Shown one piece after another: positions 44,335 to 54,191 of a DNA stretch of 64,000 bases. Each line of letters begins with the position of its first letter. Within the stretch, counting starts at the first letter, position 1. A model generated the notes under the pieces. The model did not search any database, was not told the DNA's origin, and saw nothing but the letters and a program-made list of their open reading frames with translations. A program made the translations under genes and the position numbers. Origin of the DNA: Clostridiaceae bacterium (GTDB lineage Bacteria; Bacillota; Clostridia; Clostridiales; Clostridiaceae); NCBI GenBank assembly GCA_902363375.1, contig CABIZX010000003.1:368079-432078 (forward strand), read 5' to 3'.

Positions 44335-44601
44335 TTATTTACTTTCAAATTCTTTTCTTAACATATATATTTTATGATTGAATTCCCTAGATAATCTATC
44401 TAAATCTAGATAGATACATTTAAGTATATAGTGTATAATCCACGATAATATAGCTATAATAAGAGTCGATAAAGTCAAGTAAACTTCTATTCTAGATGAA
44501 GTAAGATATAGTATTGCTCTAGTTAACAGTATAAAAAATATTATAGTTGAAATTCTAGCTATCCATAAAAAAATATACCCCAATTTTTTACTGCTCTCCA
44601 A
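44335..44601 (-). CDS. Small two-helix membrane protein, unknown
   Basis: 88 residues, TTG start with AAAGGGGGG upstream on the minus strand. Two membrane segments (about 10-32 and 38-62), then an amphipathic tail (DLDRLSREFNHKIYMLRKEF). No family recognised. One of only two minus-strand genes in the window. Confidence 0.6.
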   Translation of the reverse strand: MESSKKLGYIFLWIARISTIIFFILLTRAILYLTSSRIEVYLTLSTLIIAILSWIIHYILKCIYLDLDRLSREFNHKIYMLRKEFESK

Positions 44602-44739
44602 AAAAATCCCCCCTTTAAATCTTATTATAACATTAATTTTGATGGCGTAATGTAAATAATAGTTAATAAAGATTATTGGAATTTAAACGCAGCTCTCTAG
44701 GAATAATAAACTTAAGTCATAGAAATGGAGAGTGCTAGT

Positions 44740-45753
44740 GTGAAAAATTTTAGGGTGATAATTTTAATAATATTAATCACTTCTTTTATATTTAATTTAC
44801 CCTTGCAGGCCTTGGCATTACAGAATAGTACAGGAAAAAACGCAGATGAAATTATAGCTGAAATATGTAATGAAGTAAGAAATTCGCCTGTGGATGAGGA
44901 AAAATTATCGAAATTGATGGAAGAAGGATTAAACAGAGAAGATGCTAAATTTTATGTAAAACTTGATAAAATAATTAAAAATATAGAAGGAAAAGGTATA
45001 GAGGTAATATTAGATGATTCTATAGAAGATATATCAGACAGAGACTTTAGAAATAATAAAGAATACTATAGAAACCAAATACTAAAAGGCGATAAAGTAG
45101 CTTTAAAAAAGGCCTTTAAATCCTTAAAGAATATATTTAGCGGGGAAGAGTATACAGAAAAGGTAATGAATACTTTTTCTAATAAATCAGCCTATGAAAT
45201 AATCTATCCTGATGGTTCAAAAATAACCTATAATACTAAAAATAGAGTAAAAGAAAACTTAAATAAAGAGGGAGATAATCATAGAGCACCGATTATATCA
45301 AAGCTTGCCTACGAAGAAACGCTTATGGAAGATGGAGTATCATATTCCTATGATAGCCCAGCATCTAGAGAAGCTGAGTGGTCTTTTGAATCTGGGCTAT
45401 CCTATTCTAAAATATACTTATATACAGAGTTTTCCCTAGGAAAAGATAAGGTATCAAAAATTAATTATGCTAGAGGTGGCCAGTCTTCCTATGGAGTAGT
45501 TAACATTGCTAATAGTACTGGAGCGACTATTTCTAGAAACTGTAGTGAAGATAGAAATATACCAGCAGAAGCAAGAAATGAAGTAGTATTTACCGTAACA
45601 AGTTCCTTTTCAGCATCATTTTTAATCCTATCCATAGGAGCAAACCCAGGATATAACTGGACTCAGTATATAATATTTAGACTTTATGAAGTTGAAAAAA
45701 TAGACGACAAATATGGTGCCCACTACAAATGGTACGCCGCTGAATACAAGTAA
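44740..45753 (+). CDS. Secreted protein, unknown
   Basis: About 337 residues from the GTG at 44740, preferred because GGAG lies 8 bp before it. A signal peptide (NFRVIILIILITSFIFNLPLQALA) is visible. The mature part is charged at first and then beta-rich with Ser/Tyr repeats (SYSYDSPASREAEWSFESGLSYSK, as shorter pieces). No catalytic motif is seen. A dispersed repeat copy follows the stop. Confidence 0.65.
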   Translation: MKNFRVIILIILITSFIFNLPLQALALQNSTGKNADEIIAEICNEVRNSPVDEEKLSKLMEEGLNREDAKFYVKLDKIIKNIEGKGIEVILDDSIEDISDRDFRNNKEYYRNQILKGDKVALKKAFKSLKNIFSGEEYTEKVMNTFSNKSAYEIIYPDGSKITYNTKNRVKENLNKEGDNHRAPIISKLAYEETLMEDGVSYSYDSPASREAEWSFESGLSYSKIYLYTEFSLGKDKVSKINYARGGQSSYGVVNIANSTGATISRNCSEDRNIPAEARNEVVFTVTSSFSASFLILSIGANPGYNWTQYIIFRLYEVEKIDDKYGAHYKWYAAEYK

Positions 45754-45815
45754 TTCTCCAAATCTATGATTTGGTCAAGGATTACTTACTCATTTGAGCA
45801 TAGCGAAAAAAATAA
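45754..45815 (+). repeat. Chromosomal dispersed repeat R, copy 1
   Basis: CTCCAAATCTATGATTTGG followed by TACTCAT and GAG. The same arrangement occurs at 58096 and 59545, each close to a gene 3' end. Confidence 0.55.
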
Positions 45816-45833
45816 TCTAAAGAGGAAATAATT

Positions 45834-46451
45834 ATGAATATAGATAAAAAGATAAATAGAAAAATAGTATTAATTTTAACTATTTTAATGTTAAGCTTTA
45901 TAGCTTTAATTACAATTGATATAAATAAAAAAAACATATCTATAAAAGGAGAAGGGGAAAAAGAAATAAAGTTAACAGATAGGATAGCAGTAATTCTATC
46001 TAAAAAACTTAATATAGGGATTGAAGATATATCAATTTTATATGTAGATGATATAGAAAATGATAAATTAACTATGTTTTTATATGAAGATAAAAATAAA
46101 AGCTATGAGGGATTATGTAGATTAGCTGAAGTTGATAATACCTATGAGATTTTAAAAACGTCTATAGGAGAGATAGATAAGGATGTTCCATTTACAGTAA
46201 ATACTATGGAGATTAAGGAGGATATTAATAATAGTAGCTATAAGATTTTTAGTGGAGTAATAAATAAGCCTAATATAAAAAGTATAAATATTAATTTTAA
46301 TAATAATACTATGACAAATGTTTTAGTTGGAGAAGATAATTCATATTTTTATATGAGTAAACAAGCTAATTTAGATGTATTAAGCATAGAAGCATTAGAT
46401 GATTCACTTAAAGTTTTCTATCAATGGTTAATAGAAGAGATGGAAACATGA
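45834..46451 (+). CDS. Membrane-anchored unknown protein
   Basis: 205 residues, RBS AGAGGAAAT. One N-terminal membrane segment (about residues 10-27, IVLILTILMLSFIALITI) and an extracytoplasmic domain of about 175 residues. No recognised family; it may act with the secreted protein upstream. Confidence 0.55.
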   Translation: MNIDKKINRKIVLILTILMLSFIALITIDINKKNISIKGEGEKEIKLTDRIAVILSKKLNIGIEDISILYVDDIENDKLTMFLYEDKNKSYEGLCRLAEVDNTYEILKTSIGEIDKDVPFTVNTMEIKEDINNSSYKIFSGVINKPNIKSININFNNNTMTNVLVGEDNSYFYMSKQANLDVLSIEALDDSLKVFYQWLIEEMET

Positions 46452-46668
46452 TAAAGAACAAGAGCTTTTGTAAAATAATTTAAGATTTGAGTTAAGTACT
46501 AGTTGGAAGTTCAGCTTAATCTTTATAGGACTAGTGAATTTTTGGGGAGATCCTTTATTGATTTCTTCTATACTTGATTATGTTAGTAGGGGTTAGAACT
46601 ATGATAATGAAGTTTGAAATAATTTACATAGTATTGTATACTGACATAAGAGGAATGGAGGATTATTG

Positions 46669-47688
46669 ATGGAAATACTTTTACCTATACTGCTATTTAT
46701 TATAGGGGTTGGAGTAATAATAAAGGGTGGAGATATACTTGTAGATTCAGCAATATGGATTGCTAAAGTAACAAGAATACCTAATATAATTATAGGAGCA
46801 ACCATTGTAAGTCTAGCCACTACTCTTCCAGAGCTTTTTGTAGCTTCAGTAGCCACAACTATGGGATCTCCAGAAATTGCCTTAGGTAATGCTATTGGAG
46901 CAATAATTTGTAATACAGGACTTGTACTTGCTGTATCAATGATTGCTATGCCTTTAGATGTAGATAAAAAAACTTTTATGCCAAGGGCATTCATGATGAT
47001 AATAGCTATGGTCTTACTATTACTTTTCTCTACCAATGGAAATATTAATAGAATAGAAGGAATAATGCTTTTTCTTTTATTTATATGTTATGCAAGAGAA
47101 AATATAGAGTCCGCTAAAAAGTCTTTAGAAATTTCTAGAGAAGAGGCAATAACAATAGAAGAAACGATTAAATTAAGAGTAAAGAAGAGAGAATTAGCAA
47201 AACATATTTCTATATTTATAATAGGTGCATTACTTATATGGATTGGAGCGAGACTATTAGTTATAAATGCACAAATTATAGCAAGATATTATGGAATTAG
47301 AGAATCTGTAATCAGTTTAACTGTTATGGCGTTAGGAACCTCGGTACCAGAAATAATAACAGTTTTAACCTCTATAACTAGAAAAGAAAGTGGAGTAGCA
47401 GTAGGAAATATTATTGGTGCAAATATAATGAACATTACTATGACTATAGCTGTTAGTAGTATTCTAGCAAGAGGAGGCTTAGTATTAAGTTCAAGAAATA
47501 TATATATATTAAATACACCATTTATAAGCTTTAATCAAACTATACTTTTAGATATTCCAGTAGCTTTAGTAATGATGTTACTTGTAATATTACCTATATC
47601 AACTAATGGAAAGTATTCTAAGAAAAATGGAATAATGCTTCTGAGTGTTTATATAGCATATATATGTACTGTGACTTTAATACTATAA
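46669..47688 (+). CDS. Ca2+/Na+ antiporter (CaCA family, YrbG-like)
   Basis: 339 residues, ATG at 46669 behind GGAGGATT. Two inverted repeats hold the alpha motifs: GATIVSLATTLPELFVA and ALGTSVPEIITVL, each followed by GNAIGA or GNIIGAN. Ten or so membrane helices. It exchanges Ca2+ or another cation for Na+ or H+. Confidence 0.92.
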   Translation: MEILLPILLFIIGVGVIIKGGDILVDSAIWIAKVTRIPNIIIGATIVSLATTLPELFVASVATTMGSPEIALGNAIGAIICNTGLVLAVSMIAMPLDVDKKTFMPRAFMMIIAMVLLLLFSTNGNINRIEGIMLFLLFICYARENIESAKKSLEISREEAITIEETIKLRVKKRELAKHISIFIIGALLIWIGARLLVINAQIIARYYGIRESVISLTVMALGTSVPEIITVLTSITRKESGVAVGNIIGANIMNITMTIAVSSILARGGLVLSSRNIYILNTPFISFNQTILLDIPVALVMMLLVILPISTNGKYSKKNGIMLLSVYIAYICTVTLIL

Positions 47689-47719
47689 ATAAAGGGTTTT
47701 ATAATAGGAGGGAAATAGA

Positions 47720-49075
47720 ATGACAAATTCTATAAGTTTAAATATAAAAAATCTTTACGGAGCAGTTAGTGAGGCTCACATAAGTAACTTAAAACCTATG
47801 ATAAGTGCAGCGCATAATACATTACATAATAAAAGTGGTGCAGGCAATGACTTTTTAGGATGGCTTGACTTACCTAATAATTATGATAAAGATGAGTTTG
47901 AAAGGGTTAAGATAGCTGCTAAAAAAATACAAGAGAGTTCAAGAGTTCTTATAGTAATTGGCATAGGTGGTTCATATCTTGGAGCTAGAGCTGTCATAGA
48001 AGCAATGACAGGACCGTTTTTTAACAATATGAGTGATGATAAAAGAAAGGTTCCAGCAGTATACTTTGCAGGAAACAATATAAGTTCTACATATTTATCT
48101 CAGCTTATGAGTCTAATAGAAGATAAGGATTTTTCTATAAATGTTATTTCAAAATCAGGAACTACTACAGAGCCTGGAATAGCCTTTAGAATATTTAAGG
48201 AAATAATTGAAAACAAATATGGTAAGGAAGAAGCTAAAAATAGGATTTTTGTAACTACAGATAAATCAAGGGGAGCTCTTAAGAAATTAGCGGATGCAGA
48301 AGGATATGAAACCTTTGTAATTCCTGATGATGTAGGTGGAAGATTCTCTGTTTTAACCCCAGTAGGATTACTTCCAATTGCAGTGGCAGGAATAAATATA
48401 GATGAATTGTTACAAGGAGCAAGAAATGGAAGAGAAAACTTTAGTAATGAAGATGTAGATAAAAATATTTGTTATAAATATGCAGCAGCAAGACATCTTT
48501 TGTATGAAAGAGGAAAGACTACAGAAATTCTTGTAAACTATGAACCTTGTCTACAATACTTTGGTGAGTGGTTTAAACAGCTTTATGGAGAAAGCCATGG
48601 TAAAGATGGAAAGGGAATATTCCCAGCATCTGTGAACTTCTCAACAGATCTTCACTCTATGGGACAGTACATTCAAGATGGAATGAGAAATATATTTGAA
48701 ACTGTAATAAATGTAGAAGAGCCACAAATAAACTTATCAATAAAAGAAGATAAAGAAAATGTAGATGGGCTTAATTTCTTAGCAGGAAAAACCATAGACT
48801 TTGTAAATAAGAGGGCTATGGAAGGAACAACTCTTGCCCATGTAGAGGGTGGAGTTCCTAATATAGTTGTAAATATGAAAGCTTTAAATCCAGAGAATAT
48901 AGGAGAGCTTATATACTTCTTTGAGAAAGCTTGCGCTATAGGAGGATATTTATTAGGAATAAATCCATTCGATCAGGAAGGTGTAGAAGCTTATAAGAAA
49001 AATATGTTTGCTTTACTCGGTAAGCCAGGATATGAAGAACTTCAAAAATCTCTTGCTGAGAAACTAGGTATATAA
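47720..49075 (+). CDS. pgi: Glucose-6-phosphate isomerase
   Basis: 451 residues, [25 protein letters not shown], the SKSGTTTEP signature, [13 protein letters not shown] and the end-proximal EGGVPNI region are those of bacterial PGI. It interconverts glucose-6-P and fructose-6-P. It overlaps closely with the next gene (2 bp gap). Confidence 0.97.
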   Translation: MTNSISLNIKNLYGAVSEAHISNLKPMISAAHNTLHNKSGAGNDFLGWLDLPNNYDKDEFERVKIAAKKIQESSRVLIVIGIGGSYLGARAVIEAMTGPFFNNMSDDKRKVPAVYFAGNNISSTYLSQLMSLIEDKDFSINVISKSGTTTEPGIAFRIFKEIIENKYGKEEAKNRIFVTTDKSRGALKKLADAEGYETFVIPDDVGGRFSVLTPVGLLPIAVAGINIDELLQGARNGRENFSNEDVDKNICYKYAAARHLLYERGKTTEILVNYEPCLQYFGEWFKQLYGESHGKDGKGIFPASVNFSTDLHSMGQYIQDGMRNIFETVINVEEPQINLSIKEDKENVDGLNFLAGKTIDFVNKRAMEGTTLAHVEGGVPNIVVNMKALNPENIGELIYFFEKACAIGGYLLGINPFDQEGVEAYKKNMFALLGKPGYEELQKSLAEKLGI

Positions 49076-49077
49076 TT

Positions 49078-49524
49078 ATGGCTATTATAGTTGATGGTGA
49101 TGGATGTGCAGGTAGAGATATTATAGAAGAAGTAGCTAAGAAATATAGTGTTCCGCTAAAGATATACTGTGACATACATCATGTTATAAACTCAGATTAT
49201 GGTGAAGTTATAGTTATGGATAGTGGATTTCAGGCAGTGGATATGAAGGTTGCAAATGAGGCTAAAAAGGGCGATATTGTAGTAACTCAAGATTATGGAG
49301 TTGCAGCTATGGTTCTTGGTAAAAAGTCTTATGCAATAAGTCCTAGAGGATATATTTTCTCAGAGAATAATATAGATAAATTACTTTTTGAAAGACATAT
49401 AAGTGCTAAGGTAAGACGTAGTGGTGGAAAGACTGGAAAGCATAAAAAAAGAAATGAAGATGACGATATAAGTCTTAGGGATAATCTAATAAGACTTGTA
49501 GAAAGAAGTTTGCAAGAAGAGTAA
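49078..49524 (+). CDS. UPF0178 (YaiI/YqxD) family protein
   Basis: 148 residues. It begins AIIVDGDGCAGRDIIEEVAK, with the Asp-rich N-terminus of the family, and has VVTQDYGVAAMVLGK and the conserved SGGKTGKHKKRN stretch. The PIN-like fold suggests a nuclease, but activity is unproven. Only 2 bp separate it from pgi. Confidence 0.9.
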   Translation: MAIIVDGDGCAGRDIIEEVAKKYSVPLKIYCDIHHVINSDYGEVIVMDSGFQAVDMKVANEAKKGDIVVTQDYGVAAMVLGKKSYAISPRGYIFSENNIDKLLFERHISAKVRRSGGKTGKHKKRNEDDDISLRDNLIRLVERSLQEE

Positions 49525-49566
49525 AATCTTAAAGTAATAATATAGTATATAATTTAGAATTAACAA

Positions 49567-49603
49567 AACACTTGTAGAATTATAATCTACAGGTGTTTTT
49601 TTT
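49567..49603 (+). terminator. Terminator of the pgi operon
   Basis: AACACTTGTAGA pairs with TCTACAGGTGTT and is followed by eight T. Confidence 0.9.
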
Positions 49604-49755
49604 CAAAGATTTTGTCTAATAAATTATGTAATATAAAGACTTTCATAGGTTGTTACATAATATGTAAATGTAGTATAATATATCTATGCTTAAGAAGAAT
49701 AACACAATAATTTAATCGATTAAGGGTGTATATCTACATTGTAGGGGGAATATGC

Positions 49756-51762
49756 ATGAATGAAATGATTATTAGTACAAGCTCGCCAAGTCCACAGGAG
49801 AAGGGTACTGAAATTAAGATATATATAGAAAATAAAATGTCAGAGGATTTATTATATAAATTTATAATAAACTGTGATGGGGGATGGGAAACCATTAGAG
49901 ATTTCCATGAAGATGCCTTTGCTTACTGGACACCTAAGGAAGATGGAAAATATATGATAATGGTTCAATCTAAAAAAATAGATGGTAAAAAGCCTATTGA
50001 ATTTACATCAAGGATGGATTTTATGATAGGTTCTGTAGAAGAAAAATTGATAAAAGATATTATCATGAGCAATACGGAGATAAAATTAGGTGAAAAAATA
50101 GAAATTGATGTTTTACCTAATAAATTACCTATCATGTGTAAGTATTGGATAAAGGAAGACTGTAAATGGAATTTAATAAGAGATTATTCTATGGATACTA
50201 GTCTAAGCTTTACTCCAAGCCATGAAGGTGACATAGAAATGCTCATAGAATGTAAAGAGGAAGGTTCAGAACATCAATTTGATGATTTTAAAAATATAAC
50301 TTTTAAAGTATTACCTATGAAACAAATAAGAATTAATAATATACAATGTCTAACAGAAGATTTAATAGTAGATAATGAATTAACCTTCGAAGTTGATGCT
50401 CATTTTGATGAAAATAGAGTGGTACTATATAAATTTATAAAAATTGATGAATATGGCAATATGTATGTAGTGCAAGACTTCTCAAGCAAGAGATTAGTTA
50501 GCTTCACAGAAATATTACCAGGAAAGTATAAGCTTTTATGTTTAGTTAAAGATATGTATTCCCATGAGAAGTTTGACGATAGAGGAATAATACATTATAA
50601 CGTAGATAAGTACAAGCCTATAAAAATTCTTAGTTTCACCTCAGATTTAAGTTCACCACAATTAGAAAAAACACCAATAGAATTTAAAGCTATTTGTTCT
50701 GGAGGGGATAATCTACTTTATAAGTTTGTTGTAGATGGAAATTATCACAGCACATCTAATTTTACTACAAATAACAGTTATAAATGGGTTCCAGAAAAAA
50801 GCGGTATATATAGAATAGAAGTTCTTGTAAAGGATAGTACCTATAAGGACGATTATGAAGAGAAGGCAATTATGGATTTTGTCATAGACGAGGATTGCAC
50901 ACAAAATGTATATATAAAAGAAATTAAGTTAAATAAGAATAAGCAGGTGCTTATAAATGATCCGGTAAAGATAAAAGTTGAAGCTACTGGATCTAGAAAT
51001 TTATTGTATGAATTTTGTGTAAAAAAAGAAGGTAAACAAGTCGAATTTATAGAATATAATGAAGAAGATACCTTTAAGTTTATCCCTATAAAGGTAGGAA
51101 AGTATGAAATAGAAGTTAGAGTTAAGCATCCAAAATCTAAAAGGGATTATGATGTGCATTCAGTGATATATATAGATTGTAAGGAATATATACCAGCTAA
51201 GATAGATTATATTCTTACAGAAAAGAAGTACATGTATATCATAGGGGATGAAATAGTTTTAGAAGTAATAACAGAAAATACTAGTAGTACTCTAACAAAG
51301 TATACAGTTGAAATCAATGGAAGAGAAGTAGAAACTACAGAATTTGGTAGTGATAAGAAATTTAAGTTAACTCCAAAGTGTGCAGGAGTATATAATGTAA
51401 AAATATATTGTAAAAATATATTTAGTACAAAAGAATATGATTGTAAAAAAGAAATTAACTTTGATGTTTTACAAGGGGTGCCAGTTACAAACTGCAAGAT
51501 AACTTTGGATAATGAAATCGTCAAATGTAATGAAGATGTTAACTTCTATGTAGAATGTGATGGTGGAAAAGATAATTTATATGAATTTTATTTAATGGAA
51601 AAGGGCGAATGGAAACTAATACAAAAGTATAGCAAGAAAAATTATTATACATTTATGCCTTTCTATAAAGGATTTTATAAGATATTAGCATTATGTAAAA
51701 GTTGCTATTCTAAAAACTCTTATGAGGACTATTCCATATATGAAGTTCAATGTAAGGAATAA
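49756..51762 (+). CDS. Repeat protein with triple-Tyr/Y_Y_Y-type beta domains
   Basis: About 668 residues from the ATG at 49756 (GTAGGGGGAATA upstream). Seven units of about 90 residues repeat the pattern LLYKF(I/V)..G.W..I.D(F/Y)S....F.P...G.Y.I...K, as in Y_Y_Y sandwich domains annotated as three-Y proteins in clostridia. There is no signal peptide or kinase domain, so it is not a normal two-component sensor. Function unknown; it may bind carbohydrate or be exported with the next gene, a lytic transglycosylase. Confidence 0.72.
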   Translation: MNEMIISTSSPSPQEKGTEIKIYIENKMSEDLLYKFIINCDGGWETIRDFHEDAFAYWTPKEDGKYMIMVQSKKIDGKKPIEFTSRMDFMIGSVEEKLIKDIIMSNTEIKLGEKIEIDVLPNKLPIMCKYWIKEDCKWNLIRDYSMDTSLSFTPSHEGDIEMLIECKEEGSEHQFDDFKNITFKVLPMKQIRINNIQCLTEDLIVDNELTFEVDAHFDENRVVLYKFIKIDEYGNMYVVQDFSSKRLVSFTEILPGKYKLLCLVKDMYSHEKFDDRGIIHYNVDKYKPIKILSFTSDLSSPQLEKTPIEFKAICSGGDNLLYKFVVDGNYHSTSNFTTNNSYKWVPEKSGIYRIEVLVKDSTYKDDYEEKAIMDFVIDEDCTQNVYIKEIKLNKNKQVLINDPVKIKVEATGSRNLLYEFCVKKEGKQVEFIEYNEEDTFKFIPIKVGKYEIEVRVKHPKSKRDYDVHSVIYIDCKEYIPAKIDYILTEKKYMYIIGDEIVLEVITENTSSTLTKYTVEINGREVETTEFGSDKKFKLTPKCAGVYNVKIYCKNIFSTKEYDCKKEINFDVLQGVPVTNCKITLDNEIVKCNEDVNFYVECDGGKDNLYEFYLMEKGEWKLIQKYSKKNYYTFMPFYKGFYKILALCKSCYSKNSYEDYSIYEVQCKE

Positions 51763-51788
51763 TATAAAGAACAAAGGGAGATCAAGAT

Positions 51789-52616
51789 ATGAGTTACAAT
51801 GTGGGCAATGTTTATAATGGAGTAAATAACTATATAAATAGTGTAGCTTTAAATGAAAATGCAAGAAGTAGTGCAAATTCAACTAATAATGAGGTTACTC
51901 AAAATCAATATGTTAATGGTCAAGGAATTATTAATGATACTTTAGGTTCAAGTACAAGTAGTGATGCACTTAATGGACTTATGACCTTAGGGCTTATGTC
52001 AGGAAGCTTTGGTAGCTCAGATAGTAACACTTCTTCAGGAACTAGTGGATTTAGTTTAATAATGAGTTCTTTATTAAAAGCAATGAGTGAAAAAGAGGGA
52101 CAAACTCAGCAAGGGATAGCTCAAAATAATAGGTATAACAATACTATGAACAATTTAAGTGATGTAATAGTAAGATCCTTAGGTGGAGTAACCTCTTCTA
52201 CAGTAATAAGTGCTACAGGAAGTAATTCTGAGAGAATTGAAAAAGCCATAGCTGATGCTTCTGCTAAGTATGGTGTAAATGAAAATTTAATAAGAGCTAT
52301 AATAAAAACAGAATCTAACTTTAATCCTAATGCTGTATCATCAGCAGGGGCTAAAGGATTAATGCAGTTAATGCCTTCTAACATAGATTATTATGGAGTT
52401 ACAGACCCCTTCAATATAGAGCAAAATATTGATGCAGGGACAAGACATATAAAGGATTATCTTAAAACTTATAATTATGATTTAAACATGGCACTAGCAG
52501 CTTATAATTTTGGACCAGGAAATATGGCATCTAGAGGAATATCTAGTTCTAGTGATTTTTATAAATTACCAACAGAAACAAAGAATTATTTAGTAAAGAT
52601 AAACAATTTAATATAG
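51789..52616 (+). CDS. Lytic transglycosylase (SLT domain)
   Basis: 275 residues. The N-terminal 145 residues are low complexity, rich in Ser, Asn and Gly. The SLT domain (about residues 152-270) has IRAIIKTESNFNPNAVSSAG (catalytic Glu in TES), GLMQLMP and ALAAYNFGPG. No signal peptide is visible. It cleaves peptidoglycan. It follows the three-Y protein by 26 bp. Confidence 0.9.
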   Translation: MSYNVGNVYNGVNNYINSVALNENARSSANSTNNEVTQNQYVNGQGIINDTLGSSTSSDALNGLMTLGLMSGSFGSSDSNTSSGTSGFSLIMSSLLKAMSEKEGQTQQGIAQNNRYNNTMNNLSDVIVRSLGGVTSSTVISATGSNSERIEKAIADASAKYGVNENLIRAIIKTESNFNPNAVSSAGAKGLMQLMPSNIDYYGVTDPFNIEQNIDAGTRHIKDYLKTYNYDLNMALAAYNFGPGNMASRGISSSSDFYKLPTETKNYLVKINNLI

Positions 52617-52656
52617 TTAAATTATGATTTTATAAAATAAATCATTAATATTTATG

Positions 52657-52703
52657 AAATGTTGAGTATTCACTAGTATAGGTGTATGTTCAACATTTAT
52701 TTT
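52657..52703 (+). terminator. Terminator after the transglycosylase
   Basis: AAATGTTGA (52657-52665) pairs with TCAACATTT (52690-52698) and continues with TTTT. Confidence 0.75.
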
Positions 52704-52907
52704 ATGGGAACTATTATGAATTTAATTTTTAATTATTTTTAAATGCTCTTTATTCTATAGGATTATTAGTTTAAAATAAGAAGTATATTTTTGAAGTAGT
52801 GGTATAACAGATTTTTGTTAATACTAATAATGTTTAACTAATGTGAATTTGAATATTAAATCAACATATTAACATACATATTAAATATTTATAAAGGATG
52901 GTATGAC

Positions 52908-53624
52908 ATGGAACGTTTAGATAAAATATTAGGTAACTTGGGATATGGAAGCCGTAAAGAAGTTAAAGTTAGCTGTAAAAATGGAGAGGTTGTAGTTGAT
53001 GGAGAAGTTATAAAAGATAGTGCAACTAAAATTGATCCAGAGACAGCAATAATTGAAGTAAATGGAGAAAGGGTAATGTATAGAAAATACATATATCTAC
53101 TTTTAAATAAGCCCGCAGGAGTAGTAAGTGCTACCTTTGATAACTATGATGAAACTGTCATAGATCTATTAGATCCAGAATATCAAGTATTTGAGCCATT
53201 TCCAGTGGGAAGACTTGATAAGGATACAGTAGGATTCCTATTACTTACTAATGATGGAGCTTTAAATCATAAATTGATTTCTCCTAAGAATCATGTGGAT
53301 AAGGTCTATTATGCAGAGATAGATAAGCCTGTAGATGAAAGCGATATAGAAAGTTTTAAAAAAGGAATTGTTATAGATGACGGTTATAAGTGTATGCCAG
53401 GAAACTTAGAAATAATTTCTTCTACAGAAGATGGTTCTGAGGTTTTGGTTACCATACAGGAAGGAAAATTCCATCAAGTAAAGAGAATGTTTGAGGCTTT
53501 AGATAAATCTGTTGTATATCTAAAGAGAGTTAAATTTGGACCTATGGAGCTAGATGAAACCTTGGAAGAAGGAGAGTATAGGGAGTTAACTCAAGCGGAA
53601 ATAGATATATTAAATAATCTATAA
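52908..53624 (+). CDS. rsuA: Pseudouridine synthase (RsuA-like, 16S rRNA)
   Basis: 238 residues. N-terminal S4 domain (ERLDKILGNLGYGSRKEVKV) and a catalytic domain with GRLDKDTVGFLLLTNDG (active Asp), LLNKPAGVVSA and GKFHQVKRMF. RsuA-type enzymes isomerise U516 of 16S rRNA. Which rRNA site is used here is inferred from family likeness. Confidence 0.9.
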   Translation: MERLDKILGNLGYGSRKEVKVSCKNGEVVVDGEVIKDSATKIDPETAIIEVNGERVMYRKYIYLLLNKPAGVVSATFDNYDETVIDLLDPEYQVFEPFPVGRLDKDTVGFLLLTNDGALNHKLISPKNHVDKVYYAEIDKPVDESDIESFKKGIVIDDGYKCMPGNLEIISSTEDGSEVLVTIQEGKFHQVKRMFEALDKSVVYLKRVKFGPMELDETLEEGEYRELTQAEIDILNNL

Positions 53625-54191
53625 AATTTGATGAAAAATTAATATATAGAACTGAAATAATTAAATTCATTTTAATACATTAAATTGAATCTGTAATATA
53701 ATTTGGGGTAATCTGTAGAAAATATAAAAATTAACAATAAGTTTATATTATTTATTATAAATTTACTTGAAAACATGGTAAATAGTATATATAATAATAA
53801 TATAAATAGAATAAATAACCCCTTTTTATTTATTGGTATAACCTGACCCCAAGGGTTATACGGTTATTTTATGTCGAATTTAATTGTATATTATTGCAAG
53901 GAAGAAGCCCATTGGTTACCCCCGATGGGTTTTTTCTTGCATAGAATAAGAATTAATATAAAATTAAAAATGTATAATAATAAAAGTAATTAGATGGTAA
54001 ACATATCTGATATAAGATAAATATAGAAATTTTTTGTTATCTATTGTAAACTAGGTATACAATATAATATATATGACCTAGATTTAGCAGTGTAATAATA
54101 GTAAGTGTGTATACTAATTATAAAAGAATTAATAATATATATTAAAGATATATTTACTAAAAACAAAGGTAAGTATGAGAGGACGTGAATT
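53625..54191 (+). other. Noncoding gap with two terminator-like hairpins
   Basis: AATAACC (about 53813) pairs with GGTTATT (about 53863). A stronger hairpin lies at 53898-53940: GCAAGGAAGAAGCCCAT with ATGGGTTTTTTCTTGC. A promoter for rnr probably lies between 54040 and 54150. No ORF seen. Confidence 0.55.
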